Source: Mycobacterium sp. 852002-51961_SCH5331710
GTDB taxonomy: Bacteria; Actinomycetota; Actinomycetes; Mycobacteriales; Mycobacteriaceae
Reading direction: 5' to 3'
Length of the DNA stretch: 64,000 nucleotides
Assembly: GCF_001665535.1 (NCBI RefSeq)
Contig: NZ_LZSQ01000107.1
Span: 1-64,000 of the forward strand
A model generated the notes under the pieces. The model had not been told where the DNA came from, searched no databases, and worked only from the letters and a program-made list of their open reading frames with translations. A program made the position numbers and the translations under genes. This document shows, in pieces, positions 24,724 through 33,275 of this stretch (positions are counted from its first letter, which is position 1; every line of letters begins with the position of its first letter).

Positions 24724-25824
24724 CTAGCGTCCCCACCTTTGCGCCGCAGCAACGGCGCGACTCTCCATTGAGCGTACCCACCGCGGGTCGACGATCGGAG
24801 TCAATCCGCGACCTCTGACGTAATCGTCGAAGGCCTCGACTGTCGTCCACTTCGGGTTATAGCCGAGTTCGTTTCGCATCCGCGACGTATCCATGACTCT
24901 GCCATAACTGAGGTAGTTCAGCTGCTCACGATCGAGTTCAGTGTAGCGAGTCGCACGCCTCAGCGAATCCACAGCGGCCAGCGCCGATCGAGGCACCGGC
25001 AACGCGATCCGCCCGGCCCGCCGGATCGCCTGGCTCATCATCACGACCCCGGGCGCTCCGACGTTGAACGTGCCCGCCTTGCCCGCCATCGTCGCGCGCT
25101 CGAGCGCCCCGAGCGCGTCCTGTTCGTGCAGCAGCTGGAGGCGGGCGTCGTGCCCGATGACGGTCGGCACCACGGGGCCGGCCAGGTAGCGCGACAGCGC
25201 CGTATCCATCCCCGGCCCGATCATGTTGGCCAGCCGCAGGATGGTGACCGCGATGTCCGGCCGGCGACGGCCCAGTCCGCGCGCATAGCCCTCGATGTCG
25301 ATGCTGTCGCGGGCGAAGCCCTCCCCCGGTGGCCGCCGCGCGCTGGTGTCCTCGGTGAACATCACCGGGTCGCGCGCGCTCGAGCCGTACACCTCCGAGG
25401 TCGACTTGAGCACGACGCGCTGCACCGACGGCGCCTTCTGGCAGGCCGCGAACAGCTGGATCGCGCCCATCACGTTGAGTTCCTTGAGCGTCGCGCGTCC
25501 GCCGGAGCGGGGCGCGTAGGACGCCGCGGCGGCGTGCACCACGGTGTCGACGTCGCCGTTGCGGATGACCTTCGCGATGAACGGGTTGCGGATGTCGGCG
25601 CGGACGAATTCCGCGCGGCCCATCCGACGCAGCAGATCCTTGCTCGGCGTGATCGCGTCGACGGCGATCACGTGGTTGATCAACGGGTTCTGTGCCAGCC
25701 TGGCCGTCAGGTAGCCGCCGAGAAACCGGCACGCCCCGGTGACCAGGACGACCTTCGGATACTGCACGGCGTCGCGGGGGTCAGTCCCGTTGACGTGTCC
25801 ATTGGAACGGCCCTCGGAATCCAT
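24724..25824 (-). CDS. NAD-dependent epimerase/dehydratase, GalE2-like
   Basis: A 366-residue extended SDR. The Rossmann start is VVLVTGACRFLGGYLTARL; next are VIAVDAITPSKDLL, DTVVHAAAASYAPRSGG and LKSTSEVYGSSARDP. The canonical YxxxK is not clearly visible, so catalysis as an epimerase is uncertain. It matches Rv0501 (galE2) in position. The ATG at 25824 starts MDSEGRSNGHVNG. The bS22 gene lies just upstream on the same strand. Confidence 0.82.
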   Translation of the reverse strand: MDSEGRSNGHVNGTDPRDAVQYPKVVLVTGACRFLGGYLTARLAQNPLINHVIAVDAITPSKDLLRRMGRAEFVRADIRNPFIAKVIRNGDVDTVVHAAAASYAPRSGGRATLKELNVMGAIQLFAACQKAPSVQRVVLKSTSEVYGSSARDPVMFTEDTSARRPPGEGFARDSIDIEGYARGLGRRRPDIAVTILRLANMIGPGMDTALSRYLAGPVVPTVIGHDARLQLLHEQDALGALERATMAGKAGTFNVGAPGVVMMSQAIRRAGRIALPVPRSALAAVDSLRRATRYTELDREQLNYLSYGRVMDTSRMRNELGYNPKWTTVEAFDDYVRGRGLTPIVDPRWVRSMESRAVAAAQRWGR

Positions 25825-25855
25825 GTCCGGTCAGCCTAGCGACCGCGGGTGGCGA

Positions 25856-25957
25856 TTACTTGCCGAGTTTTCTGCGCTGGACCCGGGTGCGACGAAGCAG
25901 CTTGCGGTGCTTCTTCTTCGACATGCGCTTGCGCCGCTTCTTGATGACTGAACCCAT
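25856..25957 (-). CDS. 30S ribosomal protein bS22 (AURKAIP1/COX24 type)
   Basis: A 33-residue, extremely basic protein starting [19 protein letters not shown] and ending VQRRKLGK. This is the short actinobacterial AURKAIP1/COX24-domain protein, seen as bS22 in the mycobacterial small ribosomal subunit. I read the frame directly: ATG at 25957, TAA at 25856-25858. It is easily missed by gene callers. M. tuberculosis has Rv0500B at this position. Confidence 0.9.
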
Positions 25958-26086
25958 GAACTCCGCTACCTACGCCTTACCTGCCCGATGAGCATCGTTG
26001 ACTGACCCGGCTACTTTACCGGGCTGCGCAGGTAACCGCGAAACGCGCCCATTGCCTGGTGGGCGGCGCCGAGTACGCGGGATCGA

Positions 26087-26347
26087 TCAGCCTGCGTCGA
26101 AGTACGAGCTCTCCAACATGTCGTGAACAGCCTTCGCGTGCACCCGGAACGAGCGGCCGACCCGGACGGCAGGCAGCTCGCCGTTGTGCACCAGTCGGTA
26201 CACCGTCATCTTGCTGACCCGCATCAGGCTCGCCACCTCGGCGACGGTGAGGAATTGCGCCCGTGGCTGTTGGCCGTCGGATCCGGAGTCCCGAGCCGAC
26301 TTCCCACTGGCCGAATCCCGCGCGGATGGCCCGTTCATAGACGTCAT
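26087..26347 (-). CDS. BldC-like MerR-type helix-turn-helix protein
   Basis: An 86-residue excisionase/BldC-family DNA-binding protein (Rv0500A-like). The winged helix-turn-helix reads FLTVAEVASLMRVSKMTVYR followed by LVHNGELPAVRVGRSFRVH, after a disordered Ser/Asp-rich N-terminus. Start at ATG 26347 or 26338. BldC controls development in Streptomyces; the mycobacterial role is not known to me. It lies between proC and bS22. Confidence 0.85.
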   Translation of the reverse strand: MTSMNGPSARDSASGKSARDSGSDGQQPRAQFLTVAEVASLMRVSKMTVYRLVHNGELPAVRVGRSFRVHAKAVHDMLESSYFDAG

Positions 26348-26474
26348 CGCAACCCAATCATTCAGGCACGGGCAGTTCCAGCGGCTTCCCCACCGCTGGC
26401 ACCGACCCGTGCTTACACGAGGAGAATAGCGTGGCAGATGGTGTTACTGCGACGGGTGTGGGCAATTTAAAGAA

Positions 26475-27356
26475 TTACTCAGTTGTAATTCCGAGCTGCT
26501 CAGAGCGCTTTTTCGCGGCCTCGACCGCCCTGGCAACCGCTGCCCGCAATCCGCCCCTCTCGAGTTCGCGCAGACCGGCCGCGGTGGTGCCGCCCGGCGA
26601 AGTGACGGTCGCGCGCAGCTGGGCGGGCGTGGTGTCCATTCCGGCGCCCGACGAACCCGATGCGCCGCCTGCGGCGTCCGCGGCCCGATCGAGGCGATCC
26701 AGCAACATCGCGGCGGATCCGGCCATGGTCTGCGCGACGAGATCGGTGGCCGCCGACCGCGACAGCCCGGCGTCCACGCCGGCGTCGACGAGCGCCTCGA
26801 CCATCAGGAAGAAATAGGCCGGCCCCGACCCCGAGATCGCGGTGACCGCGTCGAGTTGAGACTCCGGAACCGTGAGCACCCCGCCGACCGCGTCGAAGAT
26901 CGCCGAGACCTCCTTCATCTGCTCGGCGGTGGCGAAGCGTCCCGCCGACAGCGCGCTGACACCGCCGCCGACGACCATCGGGGCGTTGGGCATGACGCGG
27001 ATCACCGGCGCGCCGGCGGGCAGCTTGTTCTCGTAGTACTCGGTGGTGACCCCGGCGGCGACGGTCACGAAAACCTGTTCGGCCGTGTCGCTTTCGGCGT
27101 TGGCCGCCGCGTCGACGATTTCGTCGACGAGCCCGGCGACGTCGGCGGGCTTGACGGCGACGATCACGTAGCTCGCGTGGTCCACCGCGTTGGCCACCGT
27201 CGTCACCAGCACCGAGTAGGTGTCGGCGAGGTACTGCGCGCGGTTCGGGTCCTTCTCCGCCACCACCAGGTCCTTGACCTGTCGTCCGGCCCTCAGCAGC
27301 CCGGACAGCAGCGCCTCACCGATACTTCCACCGCCGACGATCGCGATTCTGGCCAT
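26475..27356 (-). CDS. proC: Pyrroline-5-carboxylate reductase
   Basis: A 293-residue enzyme that reduces pyrroline-5-carboxylate to proline with NAD(P)H. It has the N-terminal Rossmann motif RIAIVGGGSIGEALLSGLL, the VKPADV strand, VIRVMPNAPMVVGGGVSAL, and the substrate region VTAISGSGPAYFF near the C-terminal dimer helices. Start chosen at ATG 27356 immediately before the first strand. Confidence 0.95.
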   Translation of the reverse strand: MARIAIVGGGSIGEALLSGLLRAGRQVKDLVVAEKDPNRAQYLADTYSVLVTTVANAVDHASYVIVAVKPADVAGLVDEIVDAAANAESDTAEQVFVTVAAGVTTEYYENKLPAGAPVIRVMPNAPMVVGGGVSALSAGRFATAEQMKEVSAIFDAVGGVLTVPESQLDAVTAISGSGPAYFFLMVEALVDAGVDAGLSRSAATDLVAQTMAGSAAMLLDRLDRAADAAGGASGSSGAGMDTTPAQLRATVTSPGGTTAAGLRELERGGLRAAVARAVEAAKKRSEQLGITTE

Positions 27357-27414
27357 GCCGCAAAGCATTGCAGACGGCCGGGCACCGGCGCGTGCGACCA
27401 CCCACCGCGGGGTG

Positions 27415-27476
27415 CGCCGAACGTGCGCTCAGCGCGAGATCCGGGCCGATTTTTCGTCCTGAGTGCACGTTCGGCG
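27415..27476. repeat. 62-bp intergenic palindromic element
   Basis: CGCCGAACGTGCGCTCAG (27415-27432) and CTGAGTGCACGTTCGGCG (27459-27476) pair at 17 of 18 positions, with a 26-nt loop. It sits between the thioesterase stop and proC on the same strand and probably ends transcription of the upstream gene. The arm core GTGCGCTCAG recurs in the element at 39537. Confidence 0.7.
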
Positions 27477-27491
27477 ACCGGCGAAGCCGGT

Positions 27492-28301
27492 TCAGGCCTG
27501 AGGCACCAGCGCGAGTTGGCGCGTCTGCACGACGATGTGGCCCTCACAGTCGACGACGATGTGGTCCTCGTCGAACCAGTCCTGGCCGATCTGCACCGTC
27601 GTACACAGCACTCGCAGCCACCCGTCGGCGGGCAGGGTGCGCAGATAGGCCGTCAGCTGGACGGTGGGCGCCCAACCGAACCGGTTGACGCCGAAGGTCA
27701 CCGGAGCCGACACGTCGCCGCACAGCAGCGCGAAAAGGACATCCGGGGCAACGCCTTTGGGCCGCACCCAATACTCGATCACCGGCGGTCCGCCGTCGGA
27801 CCGCGGCTGCATCGTGGTCAGCGACGGCCGGATGTCGCAGCCGTGCGCGAGGTGCACGATGTCGGCCATCGGATGGCCCTCGCCGATCGGCTCCAGGCCG
27901 GGCGGGGGCTCGGGTTGCATCAGCGGGATCACCGGATTGACCGAGAGCAGCGGCGCCACATGGTGTTCCGGGTCGCCGAGGGTGACCGCGGCACGCACCG
28001 CCGTGCGGTCGCCTTGATTGAGTTCAACATCGATCAGGCTGACGCGGCGTCCTCGCTTGCGCACCGTGGTGACCAACTCCATCGGCCCGGGATCGGGGGC
28101 CCACAGGAAGTTTCCCGACACCGCGATGGGTTGGACGTCCCCGGCGTGCTCGGTTCGGGCGGCGTTGGCGCACAGCGCGAGCATCGCGCCGCCGTGCACC
28201 TTCGGTCCGATCGTCCAATGTTCGTTCAGCTCACCGTGATACACGCCGTCGTCGGCTTTGGTGAGCGCCATGGCGTCGGTGAACAAGGTGGAGCCGGCCA
28301 T
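27492..28301 (-). CDS. Double-hotdog acyl-CoA thioesterase family protein (Rv0499-like)
   Basis: A 269-residue protein with two hotdog halves. The first starts HWTIGPKVHGGAMLALCANAA with MELVTTVRKRGRRVSLIDVEL. The second contains APTVQLTAYLRTLPADGWLRV and EDHIVVDCEGHIVVQTRQLA. This is the layout of TesB-like acyl-CoA thioesterases of mycobacteria. The ATG at 28301 gives MAGSTLFTDAMALTKAD. It follows the sugar isomerase gene by 26 nt. Confidence 0.8.
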   Translation of the reverse strand: MAGSTLFTDAMALTKADDGVYHGELNEHWTIGPKVHGGAMLALCANAARTEHAGDVQPIAVSGNFLWAPDPGPMELVTTVRKRGRRVSLIDVELNQGDRTAVRAAVTLGDPEHHVAPLLSVNPVIPLMQPEPPPGLEPIGEGHPMADIVHLAHGCDIRPSLTTMQPRSDGGPPVIEYWVRPKGVAPDVLFALLCGDVSAPVTFGVNRFGWAPTVQLTAYLRTLPADGWLRVLCTTVQIGQDWFDEDHIVVDCEGHIVVQTRQLALVPQA

Positions 28302-28327
28302 CTGGTGAATCCTTCGGAAGCGTGCGG

Positions 28328-29173
28328 TCAGCGCAGCAGGTGCCTGCGCGCGAACTGTAGCGACTCCACCAGCAGCGCCTCGCGCTCGGCCGCCGTCCGC
28401 GCGCCCGACGTCGTCACCTCGAGGATCACGTGGCCGTTGAAGTCGCTGGCGGCCAGCATCTCGCAGACCTCCACCGTCGGCTGGGTGCCGCGTCCGGGCA
28501 CCAGGTGCTCGTCGGTCGAGGCGCCGCTGCCGTCGCACAGATGCAGGTGCACCAGGCCCTCGCCCATGCGGCGCGCCATTTCGAGGGCGTCGGACCCGGC
28601 GGTCGCGGTGTGCGACAGGTCGAGGGTGTAGTGGGCGTGGTTACCGTCGAGCGGGTCGTAGGACGGGGCGAACGCCGAGATGCCCGGTCCCGGTCGGCCG
28701 CCACGTTTGCGCATGCGCTCGATGGAGGTCTGCCCCGCGCCGAAGAAGCGGTCGGCGCGGAACGGGAACATGTTCTCGACGGCCACCATCACCTCGCTCG
28801 ACTCCTCGAGCTCGGCGACCTGGTCGGAGAACCCCTCGGCGTAGCGGCGCTGCCACCGGAACGGCGGATGCACGACGACGGTCTGCGCGCCCAGCTGCTC
28901 GGCCGCGCGCACACTGCGTTCGAGTTTCGGGATCGGGTTGGCTCCCCACACCCGCTGGGAGATCAGCAGGCACGGCGCGTGCACCGAGAGCACCGGCATT
29001 TCGTACCGCTTCGACAGCTCCTCGATCGCGTCGACGTCCTGGCTGACCGTCTCGGCCCACACCATGAGCTCGACGCCGTCGTAGCCGAGCTTCGCCGCGT
29101 ACTCGAAGGCGGCCTCGGTTCTCAGCGGGTAAACGGAGGCCGTCGACAGACCGACCTTGATGGCTGGACGCAC
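28328..29173 (-). CDS. Sugar phosphate isomerase/epimerase-like TIM-barrel protein (Rv0498-like)
   Basis: A 281-residue protein of the xylose-isomerase-like AP2Ec superfamily: KVGLSTASVYPL, LGYDGVELMVW, MPVLSVHAPCLL, TVVVHPPFRWQRRY, VMVAVENMF, HYTLDLSHTATAG, VHLHLCDGSG, HVILEVTTSG. The Glu/Asp/His metal-ligand positions typical of these barrels are present. The substrate is not known. It starts with GTG at 29173. Confidence 0.8.
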   Translation of the reverse strand: MRPAIKVGLSTASVYPLRTEAAFEYAAKLGYDGVELMVWAETVSQDVDAIEELSKRYEMPVLSVHAPCLLISQRVWGANPIPKLERSVRAAEQLGAQTVVVHPPFRWQRRYAEGFSDQVAELEESSEVMVAVENMFPFRADRFFGAGQTSIERMRKRGGRPGPGISAFAPSYDPLDGNHAHYTLDLSHTATAGSDALEMARRMGEGLVHLHLCDGSGASTDEHLVPGRGTQPTVEVCEMLAASDFNGHVILEVTTSGARTAAEREALLVESLQFARRHLLR

Positions 29174-29188
29174 GAGTTATAGGGCGCC

Positions 29189-30376
29189 TCAGGCCGCCTG
29201 CATCAGTGCCAGCGGCCCGAATGTCACCATCGCGCCGACCGCGACGGCGATCAGAGTGCTGCCGATGTCCTCGGTCTTGCGGACCACCCGCACGCCGACG
29301 ACCAGGCCGAGGATCACCAGCACGCCGAGCACCAGCGCGACGATGCTGTTCCACTTCCACAGCTGATCAAAGGCGATGAACAGCCCCGCGCCGAACGCGA
29401 CCGCGACCACGCATTGCCCGACCACCAGCGCTCCGCGCAGGAACGACGACATCGCGCCCGAGCGGGCGGCCTCCTCGTCCTCGTCCTCGTCGAGGTCGAT
29501 GTCGGCCGGGCTCAGGCCGTTACCGCGGTGGGCCACGTCGTCGGCCGCATCGGGTCCGCCGAACAACGCGTTGTCCGGGGACCGCAGGTACGACGGCAGG
29601 TCCTCGCGGTCATCGTCGTCTTCGGGCTCGGCCACGGCGACCGCGGCGTCTTCGGCCTCGTCCTCGTCGGCCTGGGGATCGGCCCAATCGAGTGGGTCCG
29701 GGCTCATCTCCTCGGCGCCGACCGCGGTGTCGCTGTCCACCGTCGCCTCGTCGGTGGTCTCGTCCACCGTGCCGAGCTCGGTGGTTTCGTCCGCCACCTG
29801 GCTGATCTCGGTGGTTTCCGGCTCGCTGCGCTGAGCCGACGCGCTGCGCCCGAGGATGCCGAAGCGCCGCCGCGCGAAGGTGGAGCGCCGCGGTGGGGCG
29901 AAGAAGTCCAGGTCCTCGTCGGCGTCGCGCTGTTCGATGTGGCTCTGATAGTCGGCGACGGCTTCGGCGTAGTCGTCGTCCTTGTCGGCCGGGGCTTCGG
30001 GAGCCTCCGAGGTGTCGACCGCCTCGGGGGCCTCCTCGACCTTGGGCTCGACCGCGGGCTCGACCGCGGGCTCGGCCTCGGACTCGGTGTCTTCGACGTG
30101 GTCGACGGCGCCGTTGGTGGCCGCTACCTCCTCCGATTCGGCGGGAGCGGCGGCTTCGGTCTCGGCGGTCTCGGCGGTCTCGGCGGGGGCGTCGTCGTCA
30201 TGGTCGCGGACGATCGGGATCTCGCCGGTCAGTTCGGCGACGGTGATCGAGTCCGCGCCGCGACGACGACGGCGCCGACCGCCGATCGGCGGGGCGCCGA
30301 TCGTTCCGTTGCGCGCCAGCAACTCCGCGACCGAGATGGGTCGCGTGTTGCTGTGATCGTCTTCAGTTCCTGTCAT
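29189..30376 (-). CDS. Large acidic protein with C-terminal membrane helices (Rv0497-like)
   Basis: A 395-residue protein. The first 45 residues are basic with GGRRRRRRGADSITVAEL. Residues about 60-290 are very rich in Glu, Ala and Asp with short repeats such as AVEPAVEP and are likely disordered. Three or four C-terminal helices follow (LRGALVVGQCVVAVAFGAGLF, SIVALVLGVLVILGLVVGV, TLIAVAVGAMVTFGPLALM). M. tuberculosis Rv0497 has the same plan. Function unknown. Confidence 0.75.
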   Translation of the reverse strand: MTGTEDDHSNTRPISVAELLARNGTIGAPPIGGRRRRRRGADSITVAELTGEIPIVRDHDDDAPAETAETAETEAAAPAESEEVAATNGAVDHVEDTESEAEPAVEPAVEPKVEEAPEAVDTSEAPEAPADKDDDYAEAVADYQSHIEQRDADEDLDFFAPPRRSTFARRRFGILGRSASAQRSEPETTEISQVADETTELGTVDETTDEATVDSDTAVGAEEMSPDPLDWADPQADEDEAEDAAVAVAEPEDDDDREDLPSYLRSPDNALFGGPDAADDVAHRGNGLSPADIDLDEDEDEEAARSGAMSSFLRGALVVGQCVVAVAFGAGLFIAFDQLWKWNSIVALVLGVLVILGLVVGVRVVRKTEDIGSTLIAVAVGAMVTFGPLALMQAA

Positions 30377-30401
30377 TGTGTTTGCCTTCGGGCCTCGTCA
30401 C

Positions 30402-31400
30402 CTATCGTCCAGCATTGCGCACAAACGTCTGTACTGAGGCCGGATTGTCGGCACCGCCGACGAAACCGCTGCCATCGGCTTCGCTGTCGAGTCTCCGCAG
30501 AATCAGCCCCTCCCGCAACGCCCAGGGGCAGATGTCCACGCTCTCGACACCGAGGGCTTTCATGCTCGCCTCAGCAACCAGAGCTCCGGCCACGATCTGT
30601 GGCGCCCGTTCGGCGCTCACTCCTTCCAATTCCGCTCGGTCGGCCGCGGTCATCCTAGAGATGAAAGCTATGAGCTGCCTTAATCCGGTGGCCGTCAGCG
30701 TTCGTTTGACCCTCGGACCGGCCCCGGACGGCGCCGCGCCGGTGAGCCGGGCCAGCGAGCGAAACGTCTTCGAGGTGGCCACGGCCAGGTCGGGGGCGCC
30801 GGGTTTGAGCATCTCGGCGCCGGCGTCGGCGAGTTCGGTCGTCAGCCAGTCGCGCAGCATCGCCACGCGCCGCCGGCCCGGCGGATCGTCGGGCAGCCAT
30901 TCGCGGGTGAGCCGGCCCGCGCCGAGCGGAAGCGACAGCGCGACCTCAGGCTCCTCGTCGACGCCGTTGGACAGTTCGAGCGAACCTCCGCCGATGTCGA
31001 TGTTGATGATGCGTCCGGCGCTCCACCCGTACCACCGCCGCACCGCCAGGAACGTCAGCCGCGATTCATCGACGCCGGCGAGCACGCGCAGCGCCACTCC
31101 GGTCTCGGCGAGTATCCGGGCGAGCAGTTCCTCGGAGTTCTTGGCGTCGCGCACCGCGGAGGTGGCGAACGCCATCAGCTCAGCGCAACCGGAACTCGTG
31201 GCGATCTTGGCGAATTCGTCGATGGTGCCGATCAGTTTGTCGGCGCCCTTGCGGGTGATCTTGCCGTCGCTGTCGATGGCCTCGGCGAGGCGCAGCGAGG
31301 CCTTGGTCGAACTCATCGGCGTCGGGTGCCCACCACGGCGCGCGTCCACCACCAGAAGGTGGACGGTATTGCTGCCCACGTCGAGCACGCCTAATCGCAC
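30402..31400 (-). CDS. ppx1: Ppx/GppA-family exopolyphosphatase
   Basis: A 332-residue actin-like ATPase-fold phosphatase. It starts with the phosphate-binding LGVLDVGSNTVHLLVVD, then MAFATSAVRDAKN, and the second phosphate loop IINIDIGGGSLELSNG. Family members degrade polyphosphate or (p)ppGpp; the M. tuberculosis equivalent Rv0496 has been described as an exopolyphosphatase acting on short chains. It starts with GTG at 31400, divergent from the Rv0495c-like gene by 12 nt. Confidence 0.88.
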   Translation of the reverse strand: MRLGVLDVGSNTVHLLVVDARRGGHPTPMSSTKASLRLAEAIDSDGKITRKGADKLIGTIDEFAKIATSSGCAELMAFATSAVRDAKNSEELLARILAETGVALRVLAGVDESRLTFLAVRRWYGWSAGRIINIDIGGGSLELSNGVDEEPEVALSLPLGAGRLTREWLPDDPPGRRRVAMLRDWLTTELADAGAEMLKPGAPDLAVATSKTFRSLARLTGAAPSGAGPRVKRTLTATGLRQLIAFISRMTAADRAELEGVSAERAPQIVAGALVAEASMKALGVESVDICPWALREGLILRRLDSEADGSGFVGGADNPASVQTFVRNAGR

Positions 31401-31412
31401 TCATCCAACTTA

Positions 31413-32210
31413 ATGGGTCTACCGTTGGGAATTGTGACTGCACCGCACCGTGGAGAGGTCGAACTCGATTTCGCCCGTGAGTGGGTCGAGTTCTATGACC
31501 CCGACAATCCCGAGCATTTGATCGCCGCCGATCTGACATGGCTGCTCTCCCGGTGGACATGCGTTTTCGGAACGCCCGCGTGCAAGGGCACGGTCGAGGG
31601 ACGCCCGGACGACGGATGCTGTTCGCACGGGGCGTTCATGTCCGACGACGACGACATCGCCCGCCTCGACGACGCGGTCAAGACGCTGACCGACGAGGAC
31701 TGGCAGTTCCGCGAGAAGGGGCTCGGCAAAAAGGGCTACCTCGAGATGGACGAGTACGACGACAAGCCCAACCTGCGGACCCGGAAGTACAAGGGCGCCT
31801 GCATCTTCCTCAACCGGCCCGGCTTCGCCGGCGGCATCGGTTGTGCGCTGCACAGCAAGGCGCTCAAGCTCGGCGTCGAACCGCTGACCATGAAGCCCGA
31901 CGTGTGCTGGCAGCTGCCGATCCGCCGCACCCAGGAGTGGGTGGAGCGGCCCGACGGGACGGAGATCCTCAAGACCTGGATCACCGAATACGACCGTCGC
32001 GGTTGGGGCGAAGGCGGCGCCGATCTGCACTGGTACTGCACCGGCGATCCGAACGCGCACGTCGGCGCCAAGCAGGTCTGGGAGTCCTACGGCCCCGAGC
32101 TCACCGAGCTGCTCGGCGAGAAGGCGTACGCGGAGTTGGCGGCAATGTGCAAGCGGCGCAGCGGGTTAGGGCTCATCGCCGTACACCCCGCGACCCGCCT
32201 GGCCGGATGA
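31413..32210 (+). CDS. Conserved Cys-rich protein (Rv0495c-like)
   Basis: A 265-residue soluble protein with many conserved-looking cysteines: WTCVFGTPACKG, DDGCCSHGAF, KGACIFLNRPGFAGGIGCAL, DVCWQLPIRR and HWYCTGDPNAHVG. Their grouping suggests a zinc or iron-sulfur site. The ATG at 31413 lies 12 nt from the divergent ppx1 start, so the mRNA could be leaderless; GTG at 31434 is an alternative. The stop overlaps the YCII gene start by 4 nt. No function established to my knowledge. Confidence 0.78.
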   Translation: MGLPLGIVTAPHRGEVELDFAREWVEFYDPDNPEHLIAADLTWLLSRWTCVFGTPACKGTVEGRPDDGCCSHGAFMSDDDDIARLDDAVKTLTDEDWQFREKGLGKKGYLEMDEYDDKPNLRTRKYKGACIFLNRPGFAGGIGCALHSKALKLGVEPLTMKPDVCWQLPIRRTQEWVERPDGTEILKTWITEYDRRGWGEGGADLHWYCTGDPNAHVGAKQVWESYGPELTELLGEKAYAELAAMCKRRSGLGLIAVHPATRLAG

Positions 32211-32500
32211 ACCTCTTCCTGTTCCGACTGATCCCGCCGCGCGCGGATTTCGCACAGACCATGACGCCCGACGAACAGCAGGCCATGGCCGAGCATCAGG
32301 CGTACTGGCAGCAGCTTCTGGCCGACGGCCGTGTCGTCGTCTACGGGCCGGTCGCCGATCCGGAAGGCGTGTGGGGACTGGGCGTGCTGCGCGCCGCCGA
32401 CCGCGCCGAGGTGCTCGCGATCGCCGAGCGCGACCCGTCGGTCACCGCGGGCGTCAACACGTTCGACGTCCTCGAGATCATGGGCGGCGCCACGGGTTGA
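32207..32500 (+). CDS. YCII-related domain protein
   Basis: A 97-residue YCII/dimeric alpha-beta barrel protein: MNLFLFRLIPPRADFAQTM, EHQAYWQQLLADGRVVVYGP and GLGVLRAADRAEVLAIAERD. The catalytic-like His/Asp pair of YciI is not obvious. ATG at 32207 overlaps the previous stop (ATGA), so translation is coupled. Confidence 0.8.
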   Translation: MNLFLFRLIPPRADFAQTMTPDEQQAMAEHQAYWQQLLADGRVVVYGPVADPEGVWGLGVLRAADRAEVLAIAERDPSVTAGVNTFDVLEIMGGATG

Positions 32501-32526
32501 CGGCGCGCTCCTTTCTATCCGCGAAC

Positions 32527-32574
32527 AGACGCAAACCTGCCCATTTTCGCGGAAATTGCGGCAGTTACGCGTCT
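32527..32574. repeat. 48-bp palindromic element, intergenic copy
   Basis: AGACGCAAACCTGCCC at 32527 and its imperfect complement ending GTTACGCGTCT at 32574 flank the core ATTTTCGCGGAAATT. Flanks GCGAACAGACGC and GCGTCTGCTCGC extend the palindrome outward. It lies between the convergent YCII and regX3 genes, so it may also act as a two-way terminator. It matches the element inside resB (5893-5940) in length and core. Confidence 0.8.
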
Positions 32575-32588
32575 GCTCGCGAAGGAAC

Positions 32589-33275
32589 TCAACCCTCGAG
32601 TTTGTAGCCGAGACCGCGGACCGTGACCAGGTGCACGGGGTTGGCCGGATCGGCCTCGATCTTGGACCGCAGCCGCTTCACGTGGACGTCAAGGGTTTTC
32701 GTGTCACCGACGTAATCGGCGCCCCACACGCGGTCGATCAACTGGCCGCGGGTCAGCACCCGCCCGCTGTTGCGCATCAGGTACTCGAGCAGGTCGAACT
32801 CCTTGAGCGGCAACGTGACCGGCTCTCCATTCACCGAAACGACGTGGCGTTCGACGTCCATCCGGACCGGTCCGGCCTCCAGCACGCCGTCGCCGATGCC
32901 GGTGTCCTCGTTGTCGGCGCCGCGCCGCAACACCGCGCGGATGCGGGCGATGAGTTCGCGGGCCGAGTACGGCTTGGTGACGTAGTCGTCGGCGCCGAGT
33001 TCGAGCCCGACGACCTTGTCGATCTCGCTGTCGCGGGCGGTCACCATGATCACCGGAACGCTTGAGCGCGAACGTAATTGACGGCACACGTCGGTGCCGC
33101 TCATCCCGGGCAGCATCAGGTCGAGCAGCACGATGTCGGCGCCGGAACGCTCGAATTCGGCCAGGGCCGCCGGTCCGTCGGTGACGATGGTGGCTTCGAA
33201 GCCCTCTTTGCGAAGAAGGTAGGCCAGGGGATCGGCCAAGGACTCCTCGTCCTCCACGATCAGCACACTGGTCAT
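32589..33275 (-). CDS. regX3: Response regulator RegX3
   Basis: A 228-residue OmpR/PhoB-type response regulator. The receiver domain has LIVEDEE, the phospho-acceptor Asp in VLLDLMLPGMSG (near residue 52), VTARDS and the switch Lys in DYVTKPYSARELIARI. The C-terminal winged helix carries LPLKEFDLLEYLMRN and VDVHVKRL-type recognition (TLDVHVKRLRSKIE). With SenX3 it controls the phosphate-starvation response. The ATG at 33275 overlaps the senX3 stop by 4 nt. Confidence 0.95.
   Translation of the reverse strand: MTSVLIVEDEESLADPLAYLLRKEGFEATIVTDGPAALAEFERSGADIVLLDLMLPGMSGTDVCRQLRSRSSVPVIMVTARDSEIDKVVGLELGADDYVTKPYSARELIARIRAVLRRGADNEDTGIGDGVLEAGPVRMDVERHVVSVNGEPVTLPLKEFDLLEYLMRNSGRVLTRGQLIDRVWGADYVGDTKTLDVHVKRLRSKIEADPANPVHLVTVRGLGYKLEG

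Noticed and set aside
26431..26817. Plus-strand frame with GAGGAGAAT and a GTG start
   Set aside because: The ribosome binding site is tempting, but the frame lies mostly inside proC on the other strand and its product is Ser/Ala/Arg-rich without a fold.
29414..30658. A 414-codon plus-strand frame opposite the Rv0497-like gene
   Set aside because: The product is a mirror of the Glu/Ala-rich repeats of the real gene (Gly/Leu/Val runs), not a protein of its own.
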